Made by a program: the position numbers and the translations under genes
Notes under the pieces: generated by a model
Told to the model about the DNA's origin: nothing
Database searches by the model: none
Seen by the model: only the letters and a program-made list of their open reading frames with translations
Source: Armigeres subalbatus
Taxonomy: Eukaryota > Arthropoda > Insecta > Diptera > Culicidae
Assembly: GCF_024139115.2 (NCBI RefSeq)
Contig: NC_085139.1
Location: forward strand, 15,657,284 to 15,721,283
Length of the DNA stretch: 64,000 nucleotides
Direction: 5' to 3'
Shown: positions 43,591 to 53,617 of the stretch, piece after piece
Layout of the letters: each line of letters starts with the position of its first letter
How positions within the stretch are numbered: the stretch's first letter is position 1

Positions 43591-44450
43591 GAGGAAAAAA
43601 ACTCTATACACACAACAGAAGCTGTACTTAAATTCAATCTATTCAAGTCGTTTATTTTTTTTCGACTAGCTTCCGCTTCCCTGTACGGCAGCCACACTGC
43701 ACTGTTACGAATCACCCCCGCGTACATATAATTCCTCTACGTGTGACGTTTGGCTGATTGGGTTTTGTTGAAAGAGACTCGCTCCGAACAACTCAAGACT
43801 CGACTCAACACCGATGTGTGGGGAGGGGGTGAGTTTGGTTCGGCACAATGTAGGATGCCTCCAATTGAGCTTAACACAATCGACGGTGATAAGCGGGTTT
43901 TCCGCCCGTCTCCCCACTCCATCCATCCGCGTTCGGAAACGTCTTTGGAAATTTTCTCGTTTTGTGCGCGCGATCGTCGACACTGCGCTGCTGATTCGCC
44001 GCGTACACCACAACCGAAGCAAAAGGGACGTATAAGCAAGCGAAGGGCACAAATGTGCAGTAAAGATTATTTTTATGTGCAGGCAACGATTGTGTTTACA
44101 ATGAAGCAGCATTCCTCGTTCTGCGGCAGCGTGCGGGGAGCGGGCGAACGGAACAAAAAAGTGACAGAAACGATTGAAAAGTGTCTTATCGACTTTCAGC
44201 GTGCATTTTCCGATTGGCGGAAGTGTGTGTGTGTATGTACGTGTGCAAAGGGTGAAACTTTCAATCGACCAGAGTCGAGTCGGAGATTTCCGAAGGGCGA
44301 TGGGGCAGTGGTGAGCCCCAGACGGAAGTTCAGAGACGCTTTTAACAGCTATAAACTTTCGACTTATTGTTCACGAATGGGGGAGAAACTTTTATACTTC
44401 TTGCTTGGCTTTGTTGCTGCTCCGTTGTAGAGGTTTCTGGCTTTTTTTTC
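43591..44450. other. GC-richer unique island 5
   Basis: Unique GC-rich DNA with several overlapping open frames. The longest plus-strand frame (226 codons, 43,750-44,430) opens at a TTG and has no domain, and the same interval is also open in other frames. I do not call it a gene, but the island stands out from its surroundings. Confidence 0.45.
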
Positions 44451-46039
44451 TCCTCACTGGGTATCGTTTTATTTTGCTTTCCCTCTTGGAAAACACTGTT
44501 CATTATTTACGGATCGAAGTTTTGATTCGTTGAACAGATTAGTAGATCAAGTTGTGTTCGTTGTCGTTGGCGGAAAGATGGACACAATTGATGATGAAAT
44601 GATTGTCTGGAGTTTTCAACTTTGTTTGAATGGAGACGTGATGTTATGAAAAGATGTGGTTTTGCTGAGCACCGTAATCCGGGGGCAAATTGATCGCCTT
44701 TAAGCGATTAAACGTCGGGATTGAGAACCGAACAAAAGCGTGGGAACTTGTATTTTGGAATGGTCCAGAATCTGGCAAACATTATGTTTGTCATTTTCAT
44801 TATCAAGAATATTGTGATAACGCGAGTCGTACCAAAATTCGGTCACTTTTTCAAAGGAATCAGTACAGTGTTGATCCGATTCTGTCACCGCAACAAGAAT
44901 GATTTTCATGAAATAACTTTTACCGACTGTGATTTATTATGATTGACTTCGGAGTACCTGCGAAAGGTTCTGTAAACATTTTCAACAAGAAATAATGGAT
45001 ACCGTTCACGCATTTTGCCTTTCCAAGGCATAAACTGATTTATATGTGTGAAATCAAGACAAAATTTTCAATTTTCGTTGGTTTGACGCAAACCAACGCC
45101 ATCAACAGGAAGCCGAAACCTTCACCTATCTATTGATAGTGTTGGTTTGCGTGGGAGTGCTATCAGATTCGTCAAATCAACGTTTGAATCTTTGTTTACA
45201 ATAGCAGGAGGAGGAGTAGATGACGATGAGCTGTGGTTACTTCTGTGTTCAAAATCCAAGTGTCGTTTTATTTCGGTCTAAATTCGTCTTGACCTGGCAT
45301 TTTAAAACTAATACTACTTCAATATTTTTAGATATAATAGTTCATATAGAATGTCACTGAGCTACTTGCAATTCTACTGGAAACGTTTTGACGCAGTCTT
45401 GGTTATTTGTAGTGGTTCAAATAGGGCGTTATAAGAAAGTTTCCCAACGTGAATGAAAATGATCAAACAGTTGATTTTAAAATTTTGTCTTGAAATCATT
45501 CCAAAAATTAAAAAAAAAACGGTTTTGTCACATGTCCCATTTTATCACTCCAGCATTCACTAGTCTGGTGATAAAATCGGGATATTACCGTATTCTGGGA
45601 TTTTTTGTTATGAAGTTGTATGAAGTTGTATGAAACGTCTCAATCAGTTTCTACAAAATTTATTTTTTTATATAAAGTGGAACAGAAAAGTAATAAAGGT
45701 TGTCGTTTATCGTCGAGAACCATTTATTAAAAATAAGAATTTGAGCTTATTAGGTTCTTACATTTTGTTATAAAAAAAACAAGTTCAGAAAGCAAGTTAA
45801 ATTCAGTACCAAGAAAACAATAGAATGAAAAAAATAAGTAAGAACAATTCCAAAAAGAGAAAGCTTTGAAAATATTATAGCTGTTGAAAAAGTAGAAGGC
45901 TGTATCCTAGACACGACCGCCAATTGGACGTAGGTTACGTAAAGAATAAAATATTTATCTTGATATATTGAAAATGTTGTGGCGGTTGTGGTTTGCACTT
46001 TGAAGACAATTCTAGAACCAATTTATTTTCAATGATGCT
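44451..46039. other. AT-rich DNA, mostly unrecognised
   Basis: About 1.6 kb. A 10-bp-arm palindrome CGTTGGTTTG/CAAACCAACG lies near 45,077-45,099. A ~50-nt phrase at 45,891-45,940 (GACACGACCGCCAATTGGAC) recurs at 62,089-62,140. No gene supported. Confidence 0.5.
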
Positions 46040-46542
46040 CCACTAACAGAATCACTAACAGCAACAAAACTTAAATCTAGAGAAAAAAATCATGTTACTG
46101 CTACTGACGCCAACGTAAGGCACACGATCACTTGAGACGTCATCCATGCGAATAAATTTTTGAACCGTCTCTCTCCGACGAACGCTTGGGGAGCTGCTGT
46201 TGACGACAATTATGATTTGCACCTTGAGGAAATCTCGTTCTGAAAAGAACCGATTTGTTTTCAATAAACAGCTTCCCAATCAACATTAGACATTCCCAAT
46301 TAACATCAACAGAATCAGGCTCTTGGAAGAAACTTTCAAATCAAACTATCAAACCTTTCTTTTCATAAAATTCTGGCAAGTCCGGAATGCGGAATGCACT
46401 GCTGTTCTACCTATTGCAACCGCTGCCTTTCCAGTGGAAGCTTTGCGCTGCTTATTATGAGCTTGGCTGTACCCGTTTACTGGTTCCATCAGAATGCGCA
46501 AAGTGAACGACCTTCACGAGACTACTACTGACGCCAACGTCA
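46040..46542. repeat. ~300-bp dispersed repeat with histone-like hairpin
   Basis: Member of a family also seen at 53,618-54,015, 58,940-59,330 and 63,780-64,000, with a diverged part at 26,340-26,580. Shared phrases in order are CTACTGACGCCAACGT, CATCCATGCGAATAAATTT, ATGATTTGCAC, GTTCTGAAAAGAACC and TTCCCAATCACAAGCAGC. Read on the minus strand, the GTTCTGAAAAGAACC segment gives a stem-loop of the histone 3'-end type. Confidence 0.7.
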
Positions 46543-46920
46543 CCCGGATAAAAAATATCATAAAAATATAATTAATTTTATTGCTACAATACCATATAAA
46601 AAAATAGTGGTACTATTGAACATAATGTAATTTTGATCATAGAATCACATTAGAATTCATGGTTTTGCACGATTAAATCAATGGTAAATGAGACTTTTAC
46701 AAAAGAAAATGGGGGTTGTTATGTATCTTTACAATAAAAAATTTGAAAATTTTCCATACTAAATTCAGAGCAAAACAATTGATTTTACTGTTCTTCTACT
46801 GGCTGATTTCTATGGAGGAGACAATAAATAATAATGTTTTTCTAAAGTTTTTCTTTATTGTATTACCATAGATATACAATAGTACCAAAAATAAACTATA
46901 TTAAAATATTGCAAAACAAA

Positions 46921-47073
46921 TATAGCCTATTTAGACTACAAGTTTTATCACTTGATAAATAGTATCTTAATGTCAAACTTCACAGATCTAGCTTTTCATT
47001 ACAATAAAGAATATAACGCTTCATATAGACACTCTTTATCAAGCAATAAACCTCGTAGTCTTAATAGGCTATA
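46921..47073. repeat. 153-bp foldback with 42-bp arms
   Basis: Arms 46,921-46,962 and 47,032-47,073 (TATAGCCTATTTAGACTAC and its inverted partner) pair with a few mismatches around a 69-bp centre. AT-rich small MITE, non-coding. Confidence 0.7.
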
Positions 47074-47795
47074 ACAATGAAATTTGATGTTGCTTTATTC
47101 AATTAAACTCTATTGATATACATACTCATTTTTGTGAGATACAAAAATGTCTTATTCCTAATTATAGTTCTATAACTTGAATTTAATTTATTCAATTATA
47201 ATTTAATTTTAATTTTTATTTTTATTTAATTTTGCTTAGATTTCAATTTGATTTCTTGTTTCACTCGAACTAAAGTTTATTGATTAACTTGAAATTCCTA
47301 CGTTGTTTAATTTAATTTTAATTTTGAACTAAGTACAGACATGTGGTATTAAATGCTTCAAAATAATATCAAGCATGTTATTTATATCAAGTCAACTTTT
47401 TTAGGACAATAATTGGCATGGCATTCATTTCACGACATTTGTATGAATATGCCTACAAAAGCTTGAATTAAAAAAATATAAAAATCGATCTTATTTTGAT
47501 TGTGGTTTTGTCTCACTTTTATACTTTTATGAAATGTAAAAAACGGGGTTTGAACAAATTTAAATTCAATTATTTTTTGTTAATATTTCCACTCGTGTTT
47601 TTAATTTGATATCAACTACGAGATAATAGTATTGAAACTTAAATGTAATTGAAGCATGAATTTATTTTTCGATACAAGTTGAACTCGTTTTTTTAAACTG
47701 GATATGAAATTGTTTGACTAGAAATGGTTTGAATATTTTTATTTTATGGATAGTTTTCCGGATTTTACTTCTTTTTTTGCTACTGGTAACATTAC

Positions 47796-48064
47796 TGTGT
47801 GGGTATGGAAAAAGGGTAAGTTTCCTTCAGCGTGTAATGCTCCAGTAGTGTCTTATCACAGTACTATACTTTGACAGAATAATGAACACGCGTTCATTCC
47901 GTGTAGGTGTAATGACATTTCGCGTTGATCTGTCGATGCATCATCATGACTCTTGCTCTTTCGGTGATAGACCACCACACGAGCAGGACGTGGGCATCGA
48001 ACAGCATCCGCTAGCTTTCAGCATTCACTAGTTAATTGGCGGGTGACTATTTCCGAACTCCACA
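47796..48064 (+). repeat. 5' LTR, 269 bp
   Basis: Starts TGTGTGGGTATGG and ends CGAACTCCACA. One visible difference from the 3' LTR (GCGGGTG versus GCGGATG near the end), so the insertion is recent. Preceded by the target duplication ATTAC. Confidence 0.93.
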
Positions 48065-48066
48065 TT

Positions 48067-48085
48067 TGGCGATCCGTGCCAGGAT
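48067..48085 (+). other. Primer-binding site
   Basis: TGGCGATCCGTGCCAGGAT, starting 2 nt after the 5' LTR. It has the TGG start complementary to a tRNA 3' CCA end, and its pattern is close to the tRNA-Arg-type primer site of mdg1/412 elements. The exact primer tRNA is inferred. Confidence 0.7.
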
Positions 48086-48341
48086 TTATTGCCACCCAAG
48101 CAATAAAGCAAGTAAGTAAAAATTAAATCAGCCATTGCAATGGCATTGTGAGAAAAAAAAATGTTCGAACACAGATCCGATTTTTTTTTCCTGCGGTGGG
48201 AAAAATGGCTTACTAGATGTCGCCGAATTTAACGCGAAAAGATTGAAAAAGTGTTTTTTTCAAGAGTGGTGCGTGTGCGTGCATTTGTCAATCACGCGGT
48301 CAAAAATGATATTTTGAAGTGAAATTTAAAGAGCTGGATCC

Positions 48342-48865
48342 TGAATGTTACTAGAGGAGATTTTGTACACTGAATGCCACTAGATGGGACGTTTAGTGAG
48401 GAGATTCTTGATCCTGAATGCCACTAGACGGGACGTTTAGTGAGGAGATTTTGGACACTGAATGCCACTAGACGGGACGTTTAGTGAGGAGATTCTTGAT
48501 CCTGAATGCCACTAGACGGGACGTTTAGTGAGGAGATTTTAGACACTGAATGCCACTAGACGGGACGTTTAGTGAGGAGATTTTGGACACTGAATGCCAC
48601 TAGACGGGACGTTTAGTGAGGAGATTCTTGATCCTGAATGCCACTAGACGGGACGTTTAGTAAAGAGATTCTTGATACTGACTGCCACTAGACGAGACGT
48701 TTGGTGAGGAGATTTTTTGACACTGAATTCAACTAGACGGGATGTATAGTGAGGAGATTTTTTGATAATGAATGCCACTAGACGGGACGTTTAGTGAGAA
48801 GATTTTTTGATACTGAATGCCACTAGACGGGTCGTTTAGTGAGGAGATTTTATATTATTGGTGTT
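48342..48865 (+). repeat. 44-bp minisatellite
   Basis: About 12 copies of a 44-bp unit (TGAATGCCACTAGACGGGAC, then GTTTAGTGAGGAGATT and a short variable joint TTGGACAC or CTTGATCC). Spacing between TGAATG starts is exactly 44 over several units. The outer copies are diverged. It sits in the leader region of the LARD-like element and is non-coding. Confidence 0.93.
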
Positions 48866-49698
48866 GAAATAACATGCCTCGGGTTAGGACTCCTATCGGC
48901 AGTGCGCAATGTGATTGTGTACCAGACGGGACGTCTGGTGGAATATTAATAGACGGAGATTGGAACTTATTTGATTTTTTTGTTTTGAAACGAGACAAGA
49001 CGTTCGTTTGCCAAATTGAGTGAGGCTTAACGGGGTAAATTTGGTCGGCGCTTGCTTTGCCACAGGTTGATGTATGACTCCTGTGATGGTGATTTCAATC
49101 ATGCGGATGCTCATTGAGAGAATAGTATGCGAACAAGGAACAATTGAAAGTATACGCCAGAGAAGAGTTGCCTTATGATGTGGATAAATTCTTGTGTAAC
49201 ATAACTTTTGTAAATTGCGATCATTTAAATGACAAGCTTAATCGTCGTTTTAAATAAGAATGAGAAATTTTTGTCTAACTAAAAACGCAACACTGGCATG
49301 CAGTGGCCAAAACAATGGTTTGTAGGTTTCACTTCAATTTCGCCTCCAATTATTCTGGAAATATGTATGGTGCTTGGCTGGATTTATCTGGAATGAAATT
49401 GAATCCGTGTTTTTAATTTTTTATATGGTATTTTTGCTGTAGACTCCTGATGAATGAAAGGGGTGTAGCAAGATCAGTATTTAGATAGTTAAGTGTTTTG
49501 GGAGGAGATTGAGGAAGCGCAAGGTTTATAACAAAAGAGTTGTAGATCAAATAGAGATCCCTTGTAGCTGCTATAAAATGCGTTTGAACCGAATCTTCTC
49601 GCGAGCTCCATAGTGCTGATGGCAGAGTGTACCTATTTGTTGAATATTTTTTAAAAATTAGTTGTTTTTTGAAAAAAAAAAAAGGATGATAATAATAT
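48866..49698. other. LARD interior, unrecognised
   Basis: About 830 bp between the minisatellite and the internal SINE. Only short frames, none resembling gag. Confidence 0.5.
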
Positions 49699-50000
49699 GG
49701 GGTCTCCAGTTAGCCTTGCGAGCTAAGGCGTAGGATTGTCTGAGATGACATGTCCGATTCTCGGTCCAGTCTAGGAAATTTTCGGATGAGAAACAATCAA
49801 ACATTCTCATCTCCCTTGGCATAGAATATTCATTGTATTTGAAACACAAGATACATACTCATACAATGGCGGGCATAGGAGAGCTTTAAATAATAACTGA
49901 GGAAATGCTAATAGAATACGTTGTTGAAAGCAGGTCAAGTTTCAGTTGGAATGTAGAGCCATAGGAGAATAAAAAGAAGAAGAAGAAGAAGAAGAAGAAG
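49699..50000 (+). mobile_element. Diverged Feilai-related SINE
   Basis: GGGGTCTCCAGTTAGCCTTG head, a B-box-like GATTCTCGGTCCAGTCTAGG segment, a CTCATCTCCCTTGGCATAGA body and a long (GAA/AAG)n tail at 49,971-50,000. It has the same overall architecture as Feilai but is clearly diverged, so it is either an old copy or a related subfamily. It lies inside the LTR element. Confidence 0.75.
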
Positions 50001-50004
50001 GATA

Positions 50005-50420
50005 ACTATATCTTTGACCTTAAGAAGGCTCCGTTTCCATTTTCGGCTGATGTAGATGTGGTCGATTTGATTTTCTGTAAAGCCGTCACTGGAGACCCAC
50101 GTGACCTTGTGAACCGGTCGATGAGAGAAGTGCGATTCCCCAATCACCATGTCATCGTTACCAGAATTCGACAGCTCTGCGTTTTCGCTCATTTCTCCGA
50201 GACCATGACCCTTCGGAATTCTACCTACGACGGCTTTGAGTTGGCTGTAGAATTTCTTTTTTGTCTTGCAGATCGGCAGTATCGGTTGGCGCATAACATT
50301 GGATTATAGTAAGGTTTCGGATCCGTGTTCTAAATCTGGCAACGATTATCCTTTCACTTATAGGTTTCCTTTTCATGAGCGCAGATTGTGTCTGGGTGCT
50401 TAGTAGCGTGTTCATCTAGT
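50005..50420 (-). pseudogene. LINE endonuclease fragment (RTE/CR1-like)
   Basis: Minus-strand readings in two frames give IVARFRTRIRNLTIIQCYAPT, then FYSQLKAVVGRIPKG and VTWVSSDGFTENQIDHIYIS. These are hallmark pieces of the apurinic endonuclease of RTE/CR1-type LINEs. The region with the GD(M/F)NAK block and the C-terminal SDHH motif are missing, and a frame change separates the parts. Dead fragment carried within the LTR element. Confidence 0.75.
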
Positions 50421-50559
50421 AAACTAGAGTATAGCAGAACTTGTCCCAACGGCTTTCTTTGTTCTCCAAAGTTTGGCCAACGGACTTCACTCAGTCAAGC
50501 TTCATGCGGCGTGCCCTATTGGCAAGTCGTGCCAATTTAACCTGCTGGGCTAGGGTTTA

Positions 50560-51110
50560 AACGTTTTATGTTCTTATTCGTGTCCGTTCGCGCTAAGAGT
50601 CGTTGCCGTTAAATCAGTCCGTATTGTTTCAATATTGGGTTCTCGAACAAATTGATGTTTCGGGAACAAGCCCAAGGTTCCCTACCCACCGGGATGGGGC
50701 TGGCATAGCTTCCGGGGAATAGCATTTCATACTCAGTCGCAGGATGCCAACAGAAGCTGTTGGAGCCGCACCTCCTTGGTGAACAGACGCTCGATCAGCC
50801 GGGTCAAATTTGTTTAAAGTCCCACCCAACACCAGGACTAGGCTAGTGCGCTTTAAGCTGCACACGGGCGCTTTGATAGGGCCTGCTTGTGGACACATGC
50901 AGCTTTTATAGAAGTTCAACAGAGCCCACTGTCGAACCCTATCACATCCTAGGCAGACCCCACAGGACGCACCCTCTCACTCTAGCTGATGTCAAAAAGA
51001 TAACAGTGCCCAGACTACACTACCAGCTAACTACGCAACCCTCAGCTGGCGGCCAATTGTCATCGAAAGACCCGCGGAAGCGTAAGTATTGGAACTTGTG
51101 AGGACCAAAG
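50560..51110 (+). mobile_element. R1-like LINE 5' region fragment
   Basis: Shares CCCACCCAACACCAGGACT, the GTGCGCTTTGAG/AAGC...GCACACGG segment and CACATCCTAGGCA with the 5' part of the R1-like element at 16,781-16,893. It carries an extra ~50 bp that the other copy lacks. No pol domain is present. It lies inside the LARD-like element, so a LINE 5' end was captured into the LTR element, or inserted and then decayed. Confidence 0.65.
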
Positions 51111-51689
51111 CTATGTTGGGCGCTCCTTCCCGGATGTCAACTCACTATTTCGGATGACAGTTGCTAGTTGAAAAAAATGGATAATGTTTTTCTTCCAGTT
51201 TATACTTTGACAGACATTTTATTCCTGTACCATGATTACATTTTTTTTCTATATGCGTTTTGACAGTTGGCGCTGTACGTATAACGTTGAATCCACATTG
51301 TTCGTGCCTGGTATTACTAATCATTTATGTTTCGTGAGTGAACATATACACACATCATCAACGACAAATGGACATTTGCTAAGTCCGACCAGCGGAATCG
51401 ATAGGGTTATAGCATCTTTGTTTGGTCTTTGAGTATCATACAAAAAGTTCGACTTTTAGGATGAAATTGTAATCTTTCGGTACAGCATTGTTATTGAAAC
51501 GCAAAAACAAACTGAGAACATATTTTATTGACATTCTCCTTTAAAATTCTCAAGATAAATTTCTTAGATACACTTTAAGTTAATATGACATGAAAAGTTA
51601 AAATTGTATCATGTCTGGAAATAGTTGCTTTAGCATGCTCTGCTGTTTCAACTCCTAGAATTCGAGTTCTTTTTTCTATTTTTTATGAC

Positions 51690-51702
51690 AGAAGAAGGGG
51701 AA
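51690..51702 (+). other. Polypurine tract
   Basis: AGAAGAAGGGGAA immediately before the 3' LTR, the expected second-strand priming site. Together with the PBS it fixes the element as plus-oriented. Confidence 0.75.
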
Positions 51703-51971
51703 TGTGTGGGTATGGAAAAAGGGTAAGTTTCCTTCAGCGTGTAATGCTCCAGTAGTGTCTTATCACAGTACTATACTTTGACAGAATAATGAACACGCGT
51801 TCATTCCGTGTAGGTGTAATGACATTTCGCGTTGATCTGTCGATGCATCATCATGACTCTTGCTCTTTCGGTGATAGACCACCACACGAGCAGGACGTGG
51901 GCATCGAACAGCATCCGCTAGCTTTCAGCATTCACTAGTTAATTGGCGGATGACTATTTCCGAACTCCACA
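51703..51971 (+). repeat. 3' LTR, 269 bp
   Basis: Near-identical copy of the 5' LTR, followed by the target duplication ATTAC at 51,972-51,976. Confidence 0.93.
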
Positions 51972-52087
51972 ATTACAATTTTCTATTACTTTTTATCATT
52001 TTGTTTGTGGAAGATTGGATGTTCTGTTTTTTTAATATAAACTTTTGAATAGAAAATTATTTAGAGCTTTTTAAGATTATTCAGTAT

Positions 52088-52093
52088 TTTATT
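52088..52093 (-). terminator. Poly(A) signal AATAAA of the four-exon gene
   Basis: AATAAA on the minus strand about 140 nt after the stop codon at 52,232. It lies between the gene and the LTR element, in a suitable position for 3'-end formation. Confidence 0.5.
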
Positions 52094-52231
52094 AAGGTTT
52101 TATAAAAATAAAACCCTAATAAAAACTGAATCACAACTAAAACATAATTTATATGATTTCAAATCAAACTCTTTTCGGTTAGTCATTCTAAAAATGGCAG
52201 TAATTTTTTTTGTTAATTTGTTTGGAACATG

Positions 52232-52963
52232 CTAATTACAATCCTCTACCTGTACCTTATTGCTTAGATGCCACGGGCACATTTTTCCTTGTTGTTTGTT
52301 TAATAAAGACATACACCGCGCGAAAGCCTGGTTTGGAAGATTGAAAAGCATTACTATATTGGGACTAGACAAACGGTACGAACTACTTACATCACTGTCG
52401 GTTTTATTTTGAATTATGTTGATACATATCGAATGGCATTGCACTTGGTCCAATCCCGGAACGGATAGCAGCACATAACGGGAATCGGTATGAAAACGAT
52501 TTGTGATTAATCGACTTACTTCAGCATCTGAAATGTAAATGTTGTGAACAAAAGAAATCGTAGTCCAAACGACCGTAACTCTTACCGTTGCGAATATTAT
52601 ATATTCGGATTAGTGCAGGGACACACATAAATGGTAATGGATCCGGCAGAGACTTCCAGGGGAGCCTTGGACCACCATCATTGGCGTTTGGACGATTTTC
52701 TGCAACATAGAAAATGATGAGTGAGTTGTAGTTTCGGAACTTTTCAAGCGTTCATAGTATAAAGTTACGGATGGTATTCCGAGATTCAATTGTGGATTTA
52801 GAGCGGTAAGACGTTGTGCTGAATTCTTCATATGTTACTTGGATATACGCCACTTACGCTTCCGGATGTTAACATTTCGCACAACCGTTTCAACCGAGTT
52901 TGAAGAGGGACCACGATCAAGTCGAGCACCACACCGAAGAAACCGCGATCGACTTGGGCGCAT
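52232..52963 (-). CDS. Small four-exon gene, 150-residue protein of unknown function
   Basis: Exons on the minus strand: 52,963-52,858 (106 nt), 52,699-52,586 (114), 52,527-52,391 (137) and 52,327-52,232 (96, ending TAG). Introns of 158, 58 and 63 bp all have strong sites: donors GTAAGTGG, GTAAGAGT and GTAAGTAG; acceptors TTGCAG, TTTCAG and AACCAG. Phases are 1, 1 and 0, and the joined frame of 453 nt is open throughout. TAA and TAG lie in frame directly before the ATG, but the AG there could also be an acceptor from an upstream exon. The protein has a basic Arg-rich N-terminus, then segments such as LPFMCVPALIRIYNIRN and SVPGLDQVQCHSICINII. It has seven cysteines, and I see no signal peptide or known domain. 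Intron 3 has no stop and a length divisible by three, so its retention would add 21 residues. I do not recognise the family. It may be a passenger of the flanking CCCGGATAAAAA element. Confidence 0.72.
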
Positions 52964-53617
52964 CTATTATTTACAACGAGCGCAACTTTCAACAACTTTT
53001 TAACTTAAGTTTAAGCTTTTACCCACCATAGTTTCATCACAACTTAAATTTTTACAAAATCTTTATTTGGAACACAAACATAAACAAAACCAAACTGTCA
53101 ATGTTTAGCACAAGCACACTCTAAACAAAAACCACGTAAAATAGAAAATAAAAACAAAAATCAGCAAGTTTTTTTCAATTGCATTTATATGTTTCACGGG
53201 TGTTTTAAAATGAACAATAAATAGTATTTATTAATATTTAATAATTGTTTTTTGTTCTAACAATGGATTCTATTGTAGTTGAATTGTTCAAAAATGTTGT
53301 TTCGTCGACAGAATAATTTTTTCAATAATTATATTATTTCGTCTTCAAACATTATTTTCTTTTCGACAAAATTGAATAATTTTTTTTGTGAGATTCTACT
53401 TTTGATGCACAATGAAACACAAAATTGTACAATAAAAATATAATAGAATGTATAACTAACTTGTTAATCAATTGTTATTATAATGTTAGTACAATAAAAG
53501 ACTTTTCCTATCGAAGAAATTCGTCAATATATTTACAATGGATTGTACTGTTTACCATTCAATCTATTTTATTTTAAAAGATTAAACCATACAAGGTACT
53601 GTAAATTTTTATCCGGG
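52964..53617. other. AT-rich DNA upstream of the four-exon gene
   Basis: About 650 bp of AT-rich sequence between the start codon and the inverted-repeat end at 53,617. It would hold the promoter if the gene is functional. No TATA or initiator is convincing. Confidence 0.45.

Larger units (their letters stand above)
47796..51971 (+). mobile_element. Recent non-coding LTR retrotransposon (LARD-like)
   Basis: Two 269-bp LTRs (47,796-48,064 and 51,703-51,971) start TGTGTGGG, end CTCCACA and differ at only one position that I can see. ATTAC flanks both sides (47,791-47,795 and 51,972-51,976) as a 5-bp target duplication. A primer-binding-site-like TGGCGATCCGTGCCAGGAT starts 2 nt after the left LTR, close to the tRNA-Arg-type site known from mdg1/412 elements. 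A polypurine tract AGAAGAAGGGGAA abuts the right LTR. The 3.6-kb interior has no gag or pol. It holds a 44-bp minisatellite, a SINE and two LINE fragments. It must have been mobilised in trans. Confidence 0.9.
46543..53617. mobile_element. Candidate DNA element with CCCGGATAAAAA ends
   Basis: The left end CCCGGATAAAAA is matched in inverted orientation at the right end (TTTTTATCCGGG). The outer flanks look like two halves of one copy of the ~300-bp dispersed repeat (CTGACGCCAACGTCA left, CAGTCACTC...CATCCATGCG right), as if the element had split it. Removing the younger LTR insertion (47,796-51,971 plus one 5-bp duplication) leaves about 2.9 kb holding the four-exon minus-strand gene. The inverted repeat is short and no transposase is recognised, so this is a hypothesis. 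Confidence 0.4.

Noticed and set aside
43750..44430. 226-codon plus-strand frame as a gene
   Set aside because: Begins at TTG, has no domain, and other frames over the same GC-rich interval are also open.
50221..50415. Host gene with similarity to developmental proteins
   Set aside because: The motifs (NLTIIQCYAPT, NQIDHI) are those of a LINE endonuclease that is often mislabelled in insect gene sets.
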